Positions 35,171 to 43,300 of a DNA stretch of 44,959 nucleotides are shown here, piece after piece (position 1 is the stretch's first letter; each line of letters starts with the position of its first letter). The position numbers were made by a program, and so were the translations under genes. The notes under the pieces are model-generated. The model was not told where the DNA came from, did no database searches, and saw only the letters and a program-made list of their open reading frames with translations. This stretch comes from an uncultured Actinomycetes bacterium (lineage in GTDB: Bacteria; Actinomycetota; Acidimicrobiia; Acidimicrobiales; RAAP-2): the NCBI GenBank assembly GCA_903825895.1, contig CAIKCI010000021.1, forward strand, positions 24,001 to 68,959. The letters are read 5' to 3'.

Positions 35171-35656
35171 TCAGGAGTTTGGCGAAAAGTCTCGATTGGG
35201 GTGAGCCGGAGGAAAGTTCATTCGCTCCGTTGGCTGCCATCCCGTCAAGGTGATGTCCTCCAACACATGGGTCATGTTGTAGGTGTCTTCTTCATAACTG
35301 AACTTCCCATCACCTGCGTAGATGAGGTGCGAATACGCAGACTGTGTCGCTGGTGAACCATCGGGACGCACCGTGGGGAGAATCTGCGTCCACTTCACAA
35401 TGACGTGATCGCCATCAATCGCCGTGAACTCAATCGGAAAGTGCCAATCTCCCAAGCCCACCATCGAGTCAACGAGCCACTCGTCGATCGCAGGGCGTCC
35501 TTCTAGACGACCCCAAGCGGTATCGACGTACACAGCGTCGTCGGTGTAGAGGTCGGCAAGGATACCAAAACTCGTCTCATCGCCTCGGTCGATTCTCTCT
35601 CGCAACTCAACATAAATCTTGACCGCTGCTTCGACTTCTTCACGTGGGTAGGGCAT
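35171..35656 (-). CDS. SnoaL-like / NTF2-fold protein
   Basis: A 161-residue single alpha+beta cone domain of the SnoaL / NTF2-like superfamily. The typical opening helix (EEVEAAVKIYVELRERIDRGD), LADLYTDDAVYVDTAWGRLEGRPAIDEWL and the later strands (HVIVKWTQILP) are present. Members act as small-molecule isomerases, hydrolases or ligand-binding proteins, and sequence alone does not say which. ATG 35656 has a ribosome site-like AAGGA upstream. It lies downstream of ppa, separated by 25 bases, so the two may share a transcript. Confidence 0.75.
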   Translation of the reverse strand: MPYPREEVEAAVKIYVELRERIDRGDETSFGILADLYTDDAVYVDTAWGRLEGRPAIDEWLVDSMVGLGDWHFPIEFTAIDGDHVIVKWTQILPTVRPDGSPATQSAYSHLIYAGDGKFSYEEDTYNMTHVLEDITLTGWQPTERMNFPPAHPNRDFSPNS

Positions 35657-35681
35657 CCTCGGTCCTTTGGTCTTGTTTCTC

Positions 35682-36182
35682 TCAGTGTGACGGCAGTTCT
35701 TGAAAACGTGCCTGGCATTCGCCGAGTTCTTTCAACGCAGCCGCTTTATCTTCGTAGTGCCCAGGAGACGACTCTTTATTGGGTTCCAGATCTTTATAAA
35801 TGGCAAAGAAGTGAGCGATCTCATCACGAAGGTGTGCGGGGATATCGTTGATGTCTCGGAGGTGTTCGCGGTCCGGATCGTTATGGATGACCGTAATGAG
35901 CTTGGCATCGGGCCCCGCTTCGTCAACCATGAAGAACACGCCCACGACGCGTACCGTCACCATGCACCCTGGGAAGGTCGGATCATCGAGGAGGACGAGT
36001 ACGTCAAGTGGGTCCCCATCAAGCGAGAGGGTGTCAGGAACAAACCCGTAGTCACTCGGGTAGCGGGTGGCAGTAAAGAGTCGACGGTCGAGACGCAGTA
36101 CGTCATTGTCGTGGTCGTACTCATACTTATTGCGACTCCCTTTAGGAATCTCCACCATGATGTCAATCACATCGGAACTCAT
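35682..36182 (-). CDS. ppa: Inorganic pyrophosphatase (family I)
   Basis: Soluble Mg-dependent enzyme hydrolysing pyrophosphate to two phosphates, pulling biosynthetic reactions forward. The product from ATG 36182 is 166 residues, the usual bacterial length. The family signature DGDPLDVLVL gives metal-binding Asp residues, with EIPKGSRNKYEYD at the substrate lysine/arginine site and YPSDYGFVPDTLS. The frame extends to 36266, but only across the upstream promoter region, so I reject that longer start. TAGACT at 36211-36216 gives a leader of about 21 bases. Confidence 0.95.
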   Translation of the reverse strand: MSSDVIDIMVEIPKGSRNKYEYDHDNDVLRLDRRLFTATRYPSDYGFVPDTLSLDGDPLDVLVLLDDPTFPGCMVTVRVVGVFFMVDEAGPDAKLITVIHNDPDREHLRDINDIPAHLRDEIAHFFAIYKDLEPNKESSPGHYEDKAAALKELGECQARFQELPSH

Positions 36183-36210
36183 AACACTCACTTTCGCTTG
36201 GAAGACGATC

Positions 36211-36216
36211 AGTCTA
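36211..36216 (-). promoter_or_regulatory. -10 element of ppa
   Basis: TAGACT on the minus strand, in the short gap after the SDR stop. It would start transcription about 21 bases before ATG 36182. Confidence 0.4.
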
Positions 36217-36231
36217 GGCCAGACAAGGCAT

Positions 36232-37008
36232 TTAGTTCGTTCCAACGGTGGCGATCCCACCGTCAACGGGAATGATCGCTCCGGTAAGGAACGATCCAGC
36301 CCGTGAAGCCAAAAACACGGCTGTTCCTGCCATATCGTCGGGCCGACCGATTCTCTTCATGGGAGCGGTCGCTGCGATCTGATCGCCAAAAACCTCAAGT
36401 GTGGCCGCCATCATCTTCGACTCAAAGGGGCCAGGGGCAATGGCGTTGACCGTGATCTCTGGAGCTAATCGACGAGCGAGGTGGCGGGTGAGCTGATGGA
36501 CTGCCGCTTTAGACGCTGAATATGAGTACGTTTCCATCAAGGGCACATGGATGCCGTCAATCGAGCCGATGTTGATCACTCTCGATGGACTGTCGGGGGT
36601 GCTGCCTTGTCGGAGAGTGGGAAGGCACTCCTTGGTCAGATGAAACACGCTTTTCACGTTGAGTGCCAGAACCTTCTCCCAGGCGTCTTCATCAAAGTCT
36701 TCTAACGGCGCACCCCACGTAGCCCCAGCGTTATTCACCAAGATGTCGAGGACTCCGTGCGCCTCTCGAAAGTCACGAGCGAGGCGTGCACACTCTTCGG
36801 GGTGCGCTAAATCAGCAGGGATGGCTCGAATGGAGCCGAAGGGGGACAGTTCTTCAACCGTAGCGTCACAGGCATCAGATTTACGCGAAGAGATGACGAC
36901 CTGCGCTCCCGCATCGAGGAATCCCCGCGCAATCATCTTGCCAATCCCGCGACTTCCCCCCGTCACTAACGCCGTTTTTCCCTCAAGTGAGAATAGGGCA
37001 CTGTTCAT
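36232..37008 (-). CDS. Short-chain dehydrogenase/reductase (first of two)
   Basis: Classical SDR oxidoreductase, 258 residues. The cofactor motif is TGGSRGIG at about residues 16-23, NNAG follows near residue 92, and the catalytic Tyr and Lys are in YSYSASKAA near residue 160, with Ser in INIGSIDG. After the first beta-alpha-beta unit the sequence SSRKSDACD suggests NADP(H) preference, but that is an inference. The substrate is unknown. It lies downstream of the MFS pump (51-base gap) and upstream of ppa on the same strand. A second SDR at 38616-39389 sits on the other side of the pump. Confidence 0.88.
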   Translation of the reverse strand: MNSALFSLEGKTALVTGGSRGIGKMIARGFLDAGAQVVISSRKSDACDATVEELSPFGSIRAIPADLAHPEECARLARDFREAHGVLDILVNNAGATWGAPLEDFDEDAWEKVLALNVKSVFHLTKECLPTLRQGSTPDSPSRVINIGSIDGIHVPLMETYSYSASKAAVHQLTRHLARRLAPEITVNAIAPGPFESKMMAATLEVFGDQIAATAPMKRIGRPDDMAGTAVFLASRAGSFLTGAIIPVDGGIATVGTN

Positions 37009-37058
37009 GGTCCAAAGCCTTCCATCCGACTGCGGGTCACTTTGTGCAACCCTCAGGT

Positions 37059-38570
37059 TCAGTCAATCACCATTTCAGTTTCAAGTTCTTCAACGGGGAC
37101 TTTGCTTCCCGAATTTGGCAGAAAGAAGCCAGGGATGATGGCAATCGCGCAGATTCCGAATGACCACCAAAATGACGTTCCGAAGGCCTGTGCGACCTTC
37201 TCAAGAGTGGAGGGCGGAATCATCCCCGTCGCAATGCTCGTCAGGCCACCGGTGCTGCCGGGAACCCGATGATTGATCTGCGTCTGAAGGACGACAGCGA
37301 AAATGGCCACTCCGAGTGAGCCACCAACTTGGCGAAGAATGTTCGTGGTCGTTGTCGCTCGCGGGACCGCATCGAGACTCAAATCACGATAGGACGATGC
37401 GAACGCCGGCATCATGCCTAAGCCCAGACCAAGTCCGCGGATAAACAGGGAGACGCCCAAGAACCAGTAGTTCGAGCTCGAAGAGACCTGGGTGTAGCCC
37501 AGGGTGCCAATCGCCAGTAGGGCCATGCCCGCAGGAACCACCATGCGCGCGCCACGCCGATCAGTAAGTCTGCCCGAATAACGCATCATCATTGCAGCGC
37601 CGATTCCTTGAGGCGCCATCATCAGCCCGGCAACCCACGGCGAATCACCCCGAACAATTTGATAGTAGAGCGGGAGCAAGAACATCGTCCCGTAGAGCGT
37701 CATACCCGTGAGGAAGATACAGATCGACGAGACCGAGAACGTTCGGTTCTTAAACAGCCGCATATCAATAAGTGGTTCAGGTGCTCTCAGGGAGCGCAAG
37801 ACGAACAAAACAATCAAGATGACGCCGACGGATAAACTCCACTGCACCGACGCACTTGAGAATCCTCCTTGGTTACCTACTTCTGAGAGCCCGTAAACCA
37901 AGATGGCCAACCCAGGGGAGAGGAGGAGAAATCCAATGAGATCGAAGCGGTGCGTCTTGTCCTTCTCGGAAGGCTTAAGAAATTTAATGGCCAGGAACAG
38001 CGCCACGATCCCTATGGGCACATTGACGTAGAAGATCCATCGCCACGACATATTGGTGATGATGGCGCCACCAACGACTGGTCCGAGGATGGGTCCCAAC
38101 ATGGTGGGAATTCCAATGACTCCCATGACCTTGCCCATCTGCTTCGGGCCTGCGGTCCTGGCCATGATCGATTGGCCAACGGGCATAATCATTCCGCCGC
38201 CAATTCCCTGAAGGATGCGGAAGGCAATCAAACTGTTAGCCGACCATGCCATTCCACACAGAGCAGAGCCCACAATGAAGAGGACAAGTGACGTGATGTA
38301 GATAGATTTGGCACCAATTCGATGAATGGCCCACCCGGTCACTGGGATAACAACCGCAAGCGCTAGGAGATAACCGGTGGTAACCCACTGAATAGTTGAG
38401 ACCGATACCTTGAAGTCTTTACTTAAGGTATCGAGCGCCACGGCGACGATCGTCGTGTCCAAAATGGCCATGATCGTGCCGAGAACCACTACATAGGCCG
38501 CTCGTCGAACTTCAGGGCTGAGCGGTTCTTTCGATGTATCGACCGGCAGGGGAGAGGTGGAAGCGGTCAT
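37059..38570 (-). CDS. DHA2-family MFS efflux transporter (EmrB/QacA type)
   Basis: Proton-coupled multidrug-type exporter, 503 residues, with about 14 predicted membrane helices, the number expected for DHA2. The first helix carries LDTTIVAVALDTL (motif D1), helix 4-5 has GGGMIMPVGQSIM, and helix 5 shows the antiporter motif C region GPILGPVVGGAI. The substrate cannot be inferred. ATG 38570 is preceded at 6 bases by TAACCT, so it appears leaderless and begins its own transcript. It lies between two SDR genes transcribed in the same direction. Confidence 0.92.
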   Translation of the reverse strand: MTASTSPLPVDTSKEPLSPEVRRAAYVVVLGTIMAILDTTIVAVALDTLSKDFKVSVSTIQWVTTGYLLALAVVIPVTGWAIHRIGAKSIYITSLVLFIVGSALCGMAWSANSLIAFRILQGIGGGMIMPVGQSIMARTAGPKQMGKVMGVIGIPTMLGPILGPVVGGAIITNMSWRWIFYVNVPIGIVALFLAIKFLKPSEKDKTHRFDLIGFLLLSPGLAILVYGLSEVGNQGGFSSASVQWSLSVGVILIVLFVLRSLRAPEPLIDMRLFKNRTFSVSSICIFLTGMTLYGTMFLLPLYYQIVRGDSPWVAGLMMAPQGIGAAMMMRYSGRLTDRRGARMVVPAGMALLAIGTLGYTQVSSSSNYWFLGVSLFIRGLGLGLGMMPAFASSYRDLSLDAVPRATTTTNILRQVGGSLGVAIFAVVLQTQINHRVPGSTGGLTSIATGMIPPSTLEKVAQAFGTSFWWSFGICAIAIIPGFFLPNSGSKVPVEELETEMVID

Positions 38571-38576
38571 TTTCTC

Positions 38577-38582
38577 AGGTTA
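38577..38582 (-). promoter_or_regulatory. Leaderless -10 element of the MFS gene
   Basis: TAACCT on the minus strand, exactly 6 bases before ATG 38570. Confidence 0.55.
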
Positions 38583-38615
38583 TCGGCAAATAAAGAGAAC
38601 TTGACGTTCAGCGGC

Positions 38616-39389
38616 TTAGCGCGCTTCGCTGAAGCCCCCATCGACCACCAGCATTTGTCCGGTGATGTAACTACCAGCATCAGAGAGCAGTAAGAGCGCC
38701 GGACCGACGAGTTCGTCAACGCGAGCGATACGACCTTGGAGGTTCATCGACTTCATCCGCTCGATAGCTTCGGGCGGATTTTGTTGCATCATGTAGGTGT
38801 CAACAGGTCCAGGAGCGAGTGCGTTCACACGAATCCCATCATGCGCCCACTCTGCCGCCATGTTACGCGTCCACGCCAGCATCGCTGCTTTCGCAGCGGA
38901 GTACATCGCCACACCAGGCGAGTAGGTGATCGCTGCCACCGAAAGGATGTTCAAGACAGCCGCATGGTCGCTTTGCTTGAGGTAGGGAAGTGCTGCTTGG
39001 GCCAAAAAGACGGGACCTTTCACGTTGACCTCTTGTGACTTGTCCCAGGCGGCTTCGGTGATCTCGGAGATGGGGAGCGCCAGGGGATTGGCTGCGTTAT
39101 TGACTAAAAGGTCGAGGCCGCCAAACTCTGCGACTGTTGTCGCCATCAGGTGATGGATCGACTCCATCTCCCCCATATGGACGCCAACGCCGAGGGCGAC
39201 TCCCCCGTTGCCCCGAATTTGGCTCGCTGCCTGCTCACAAGCTTCAAGCTTGCGCGACGCCACCACCACCTGGGCACCTTGCGCAGCGCAGGCCTGGGCC
39301 AAGGCCAGCCCGATTCCTCGAGATCCTCCCGTAATGATGATCGTTCGGTCGGTGAGATCAAAAAGTTCGTGAACCAGGTTCGTATCCAT
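38616..39389 (-). CDS. Short-chain dehydrogenase/reductase (second of two)
   Basis: Classical SDR, 257 residues, of the glucose/ribitol dehydrogenase-like type. The cofactor motif is TGGSRGIG near residue 20, NNAA replaces NNAG, and the catalytic pair is in MYSAAKAAM near residue 160. The C-terminal SYITGQMLVVDGGFS is typical. It shares only the family pattern with the SDR at 36232-37008, so the two do not look like a recent duplication. I chose ATG 39389; GTG 39392 directly before it is possible. TACCGT lies 8 bases before the ATG and 5 before the GTG, suggesting a transcript with little or no leader. Confidence 0.88.
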   Translation of the reverse strand: MDTNLVHELFDLTDRTIIITGGSRGIGLALAQACAAQGAQVVVASRKLEACEQAASQIRGNGGVALGVGVHMGEMESIHHLMATTVAEFGGLDLLVNNAANPLALPISEITEAAWDKSQEVNVKGPVFLAQAALPYLKQSDHAAVLNILSVAAITYSPGVAMYSAAKAAMLAWTRNMAAEWAHDGIRVNALAPGPVDTYMMQQNPPEAIERMKSMNLQGRIARVDELVGPALLLLSDAGSYITGQMLVVDGGFSEAR

Positions 39390-39779
39390 CACGCATCACG
39401 GTAGTGCGCCAATACTGAACTCGCTGGCTGCCATTGGAGTGGAGGTCGGCACCTCAGGTCCAGAGGAAGTCATTGCGGCCCTCAGAAGCGAACGCACGCC
39501 AGAGGTAGCAACGGTGAATCGCCTCAATCAATGGAAGTCTGGGTTTTTCTGGGGTTTATTGCGCCGATAATGTTCATTATGTCAAGTTTGGGATATTGCC
39601 CTCGAAGGACGGAACCTGGACCCCGCCCCTCTTGAGGCGTGCTCAGCGCCTGGTCGACAGAGACGACGTTGACCAACCCTTGATTTCGATATCGACACCT
39701 CAAAATAGCCGACTCCCAACCGAGCATGCCGTCGCAGGTAAATCCGAGTTTTTAGATACATCGCGCCTAGCCTCTAGTT
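39390..39779. other. Intergenic region between the SDR and crcB genes
   Basis: About 390 bases without a convincing gene, the longest such stretch here. It holds a TCGATATCGA palindrome (39686-39695), an AGGCG/CGCCT inverted repeat around 39636-39652, and a 43-codon frame from GTG 39439 to 39570 with protein-like composition but no ribosome site. The right end is the crcB promoter. I looked for a fluoride riboswitch and did not find its conserved core. It may be a decayed gene. Confidence 0.45.
39768..39773 (+). promoter_or_regulatory. Leaderless -10 element of crcB1
   Basis: TAGCCT, exactly 6 bases before GTG 39780. Confidence 0.55.
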
Positions 39780-40253
39780 GTGCCTGAAGAAATGGAGCTT
39801 CCGCTCCAGCAGACCGTTGACCCTGACTTCGACCCTTTACGAACAGCGCGGAGGTCAGGTCTAAATCCCCTCCACCTTTTATTCGTTCTCGCTGGAGGTG
39901 CCCTCGGAACCTTCGCTCGCCAAGGAATTGAGGCAGGCTTCCCCACCGATCACCAGGTGATCGGCCAGACAGTGCTCATCGTCAACGCAGTCGGGTGCCT
40001 CTTCATCGGTCTCTTGGTCGGCGCCTACTTCCAGCAGCGCAACGATCATGTGGGAGCGCGACTCTTCTTGACCACAGGGATACTTGGCGGTTGGACAACC
40101 TACGGTGGTGTAACCGTGCTTTCTTTGACCTTGGCGCACCGAGGTAGCGTTCCTGAGGCCATGGGTCTCTGGACCCTCACACTCCTCACGAACATCGGGT
40201 TCGCTTCCTTGGGCTTTTGGCTCGGCAATCTCGTCAGGACGAGGCGAGCATGA
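39780..40253 (+). CDS. crcB: Fluoride channel subunit CrcB/Fluc (first)
   Basis: Small four-helix membrane protein that exports fluoride as a dual-topology dimer. The 157-residue product has a 30-residue polar N-terminal extension and then the Fluc fold: GGALGTFARQGIE (helix 1, with the conserved Arg), VLIVNAVGCLFIGLLVG (helix 2, Asn), TTGILGGWTTYGGVTVLSLTLA (the G-x-T-T motif with phenylalanine-box equivalents) and a fourth helix. GTG 39780 follows TAGCCT by 6 bases. It overlaps the second crcB by 4 bases, the usual pairing where two antiparallel homologues form a heterodimer. No fluoride riboswitch was recognised upstream. Confidence 0.9.
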   Translation: MPEEMELPLQQTVDPDFDPLRTARRSGLNPLHLLFVLAGGALGTFARQGIEAGFPTDHQVIGQTVLIVNAVGCLFIGLLVGAYFQQRNDHVGARLFLTTGILGGWTTYGGVTVLSLTLAHRGSVPEAMGLWTLTLLTNIGFASLGFWLGNLVRTRRA

Positions 40254-40618
40254 CGCTCTGGGGCCTCGTAGCGTTACTGGGCGGCGTCGGTGCGGTCTGT
40301 CGCTATCTCGTCGATCGAATGGTGAGCAGCATGTGGGGCCGTTCGGTGCCGCTCGGCACCATGGTGGTCAACATCACTGGTTCTGCCTTTGCTGGTTATT
40401 TTCTCGGCTCAACGAGCTACCTCTCACATAATCCAACGCTGGTCGCTCTCGTGTTGACGGGCTTTCTCGGTGGGTACACCACCGCCTCTACTCTCTCGTT
40501 TGAAATTGTCGAGCTCCTCCATGAGCGGCGCATCGTCAGCGCGGCAGTCGCTACGTTTGGAACCATGATTCTCTCCATTGGGTTCGGAACCCTAGGTCTA
40601 TTGATTGGCCTGGCCTAA
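40250..40618 (+). CDS. crcB: Fluoride channel subunit CrcB/Fluc (second)
   Basis: Second Fluc subunit, 122 residues, close to the family norm: GGVGAVCRYLVDRMV, GTMVVNITGSAFAGYFLG (conserved Asn), TGFLGGYTTASTLSFEIVELL (conserved Gly-Tyr-Thr-Thr with Phe) and a final helix. The frame is open to 40217, but ATG 40250 overlaps the crcB1 stop (ATGA) and starts at the usual position, so I chose it. Paired, non-identical crcB genes normally give a heterodimeric channel with opposite topologies, which fits this tandem. Confidence 0.92.
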   Translation: MTLWGLVALLGGVGAVCRYLVDRMVSSMWGRSVPLGTMVVNITGSAFAGYFLGSTSYLSHNPTLVALVLTGFLGGYTTASTLSFEIVELLHERRIVSAAVATFGTMILSIGFGTLGLLIGLA

Positions 40619-40624
40619 AAGGTC

Positions 40625-41026
40625 CTAGGCGGCCGATGTGATGCCCAGAAGTCCATGGCGCTCCACGAGACTCATAAAATCCCTCTGATAGACCACCGTT
40701 ACCTTGACCTCAGGGTAGAGCTCACGACAACGTCGGACCTTCGCGTTCTTACGCGTCACTAATCGCTGATCTGCGGTCGTCAGTTCGACAAAGTAGCCAT
40801 AGTCGGGCAACCAAAAGTCAGGTCGAAATCCTGACTGAGGCACTCCCCCTTCGCTCCATGACAGCGGAAACTCTATGGGTTCATACTCCCAAGCGATGGA
40901 ATAAAGATCGAGAAGGTCGGCAAATGTTTTCTCCGACGGGTGAGCAAAGCAATTCGTTTGAGGGGCTTTGAGTGCGCTGGGATGACGACGCCGACTGTCG
41001 TGAAGTGTGGGCGTCGTCAAGGTCAC
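40625..41026 (-). CDS. PD-(D/E)xK nuclease-like protein, stand-alone
   Basis: A 133-residue protein with the look of a minimal restriction-endonuclease-like domain: an early Glu/Lys helix (HPSEKTFADLLDL), Asp in RPDFWLPDYGYFVELTT, and a conserved Lys/Arg helix (RKNAKVRRCRELYPEVKVTVVYQRDF). The usual E-x-K reads E-L-T, so catalysis is uncertain. The fold call is inference from the motif pattern. From memory, a similar segment is attached to some actinobacterial phosphoribosyltransferases; I cannot verify that here. GTG 41026 overlaps the merR-type stop (GTGA), so it is translated together with that regulator. Confidence 0.62.
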   Translation of the reverse strand: MTLTTPTLHDSRRRHPSALKAPQTNCFAHPSEKTFADLLDLYSIAWEYEPIEFPLSWSEGGVPQSGFRPDFWLPDYGYFVELTTADQRLVTRKNAKVRRCRELYPEVKVTVVYQRDFMSLVERHGLLGITSAA

Positions 41027-41502
41027 GCGCTCTGAGCCTGGCGCCTTGCTTCTTCTCGAGTGAGTGGAATCTCGCCAATAGCCACGATGCCGGCATCAAG
41101 TTCAGCGACGACGTTCGCCATCGGCACCACGTTCAAAACGCCTTGACCCCCGGCGAGGAGATCTACGATCTCACCGTTACTTGTCGCCAAGACTGACGAT
41201 GACGATGAAAGAATCAGGCTCGCACTCGCCAAATCAACTTCTAAGTTGTTACGAAGGCAATCGACAGATTGACGAGCTCGCTGCAGTGACACACCGGCAT
41301 CAAGCAACTGTTTGATCACCTTGACTTCCAAGACATCATGGTAGGAATACCGGCGCTTGGTGCCTGATCCTCGAGCGGTGGCCAAGGTTGGCGTCAACAG
41401 TCCGGTCCTTGCCCAGTAATCAAGTTGGCGATAGGTAATACCAACGACACTGCAGACCTGCGGTCCGCTAAATCCAAGTACTTGTTCATTCATGGGTTCC
41501 AT
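41023..41502 (-). CDS. MerR-family regulator, Rv1828-like
   Basis: DNA-binding regulator, 159 residues from ATG 41502 (an ATG 9 bases on is also possible). The N-terminal winged helix reads CSVVGITYRQLDYWARTGLLTPT, then GTKRRYSYHDVLEVKVIKQLLDAG, closely resembling mycobacterial Rv1828. The C-terminal part (SSVLATSNGEIVDLLAGGQGVLNV) matches the ligand/dimer domain of that protein rather than metal-sensing MerR members, and lacks their cysteines. The frame is open to 41658, but that would read across its promoter (41575-41603) and into thiG, so I reject it. Repeats at 41532-41563 lie in the leader and may be its own operator. Confidence 0.85.
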   Translation of the reverse strand: MEPMNEQVLGFSGPQVCSVVGITYRQLDYWARTGLLTPTLATARGSGTKRRYSYHDVLEVKVIKQLLDAGVSLQRARQSVDCLRNNLEVDLASASLILSSSSSVLATSNGEIVDLLAGGQGVLNVVPMANVVAELDAGIVAIGEIPLTREEARRQAQSA

Positions 41503-41531
41503 TGCTTGATGACCTCCCGACACAGGCTCAA

Positions 41532-41563
41532 TGGTAGTTGGTGAAAACCACAAGGTGGTAGTT
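41532..41563. repeat. Direct and inverted repeats, putative operator in the merR leader
   Basis: Two copies of TGGTAGTT (41532-41539 and 41556-41563, 24 bases apart) flank and overlap a perfect inverted repeat ACCAC-AAG-GTGGT (41547-41559). They lie between the merR -10 and its ATG. Symmetry and position suggest autoregulation, but no binding data exist. Confidence 0.5.
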
Positions 41564-41574
41564 ACGCCAACGTT

Positions 41575-41603
41575 ATTGTACGACCCCTCCTCTCCCCTGG
41601 CAA
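41575..41603 (-). promoter_or_regulatory. Promoter of the merR-nuclease pair
   Basis: On the minus strand TTGCCA (41603-41598), a 17-base spacer and TACAAT (41580-41575). This is the only site in the window with both hexamers near consensus and ideal spacing. It sits just after the thiG stop. Confidence 0.65.
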
Positions 41604-41614
41604 GGGTGAATTTC

Positions 41615-42397
<783 letters not shown>

Positions 42398-42439
42398 GGA
42401 CTCGTGCCTGGTCAATGCGGCAAGAGAAGAATTGGTCAC

Positions 42440-42445
42440 TAGATT
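42440..42445 (+). promoter_or_regulatory. Leaderless -10 element of thiD
   Basis: TAGATT, exactly 6 bases before ATG 42452. It selects that ATG over GTG 42449. Confidence 0.55.
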
Positions 42446-42451
42446 GAAGTG

Positions 42452-43291
42452 ATGGAACCAAACATTGCGTTGAGTATTGCTGGTTCGGACTCAGGAGGCG
42501 GGGCGGGGATCCAGGCCGACTTGAGAACCTTTGCAGCACACGGCATCCATGGCACCACTGCCATCACTGCCGTAACTGCCCAAAACACGCTTGGTGTCGA
42601 TGCGATCTGGGCCCTCGAACCCGAAATGGTGCTCACTCAAGTGACGACGGTGCTGGGTGATCTGGCAGTGCGGGCGACAAAGGCTGGCATGCTGGCCCGC
42701 CCCCGCACGATTGAAGCAGTCGGCACCCTTGCCCAGCAGGGACTCCTCCCCCACCTCGTGGTCGACCCTGTGTTGGTCTCGTCAACTGGGCACGCCCTCA
42801 TGGAATCTGGCGGTGCGCAGGCATATCGAACATCGCTGTTGCCGTTCGCTGAGGTCATCACGCCAAATCTTCGAGAGACGGCGGTCTTATTAAACGCCGA
42901 CATCGAGGAATTCCGAGACATTAAGGCAATGCGTGATGCCGCACAGGCATTGCACTCTCTTGGAGCGCGATGGGTCGTCATCAAGGGTGGCCATTTCTTG
43001 GGAGACGGAGCAACCGGCACAGCATCGCCTGACGTGGTCGTTGGACCAGACATGAACTTCGAGATTATCGGCCCACGAATCGAAACGAAGAACGACCACG
43101 GAACGGGATGCTCCCTGTCGGCTGCGATTGCTGCCAACTTGGCCAATGGACTCTCCCCGCAATCCGCGATCGAATCCGCAAATGAATACGTCGCTCGGGC
43201 AATCGCGTCGGCGAGCACTTGGCAGTTAGGTAAGGGACATGGCCCTATCGATCACTTAGGGTGGGGTCACCAAGCACCAACGTCCGCATAG
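42452..43291 (+). CDS. thiD: Hydroxymethylpyrimidine/phosphomethylpyrimidine kinase ThiD
   Basis: Phosphorylates HMP and HMP-phosphate to the pyrimidine diphosphate used by thiamine-phosphate synthase. The 279-residue ribokinase-fold protein has [20 protein letters not shown] at residues 8-27, [19 protein letters not shown], and the C-terminal anion-hole motif [18 protein letters not shown] with the catalytic Asp. Start ATG 42452 is fixed by a leaderless-type box. It is divergent from thiG with about 66 bases between. Its TAG stop forms the first half of the next gene's -10 element. Confidence 0.93.
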   Translation: MEPNIALSIAGSDSGGGAGIQADLRTFAAHGIHGTTAITAVTAQNTLGVDAIWALEPEMVLTQVTTVLGDLAVRATKAGMLARPRTIEAVGTLAQQGLLPHLVVDPVLVSSTGHALMESGGAQAYRTSLLPFAEVITPNLRETAVLLNADIEEFRDIKAMRDAAQALHSLGARWVVIKGGHFLGDGATGTASPDVVVGPDMNFEIIGPRIETKNDHGTGCSLSAAIAANLANGLSPQSAIESANEYVARAIASASTWQLGKGHGPIDHLGWGHQAPTSA

Positions 43292-43294
43292 AAT
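43289..43294 (+). promoter_or_regulatory. Leaderless -10 element overlapping the thiD stop
   Basis: TAGAAT, exactly 6 bases before GTG 43301. Its first three bases are the thiD stop codon. Confidence 0.55.
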
Positions 43295-43300
43295 TGGGCA

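Noticed and set aside
36183-36266. N-terminal extension of pyrophosphatase
   Set aside because: The family N-terminus matches ATG 36182, and the extension overlaps the -10 and the neighbouring SDR.
39439-39570. 43-codon plus-strand ORF
   Set aside because: Protein-like end, but no ATG, no ribosome site and no leaderless box; kept only as a note on the intergenic region.
39390-39779. Fluoride riboswitch before crcB
   Set aside because: The conserved GGNGAUGG...CUGAUG core was not found by eye, and the transcript appears to begin at GTG 39780.
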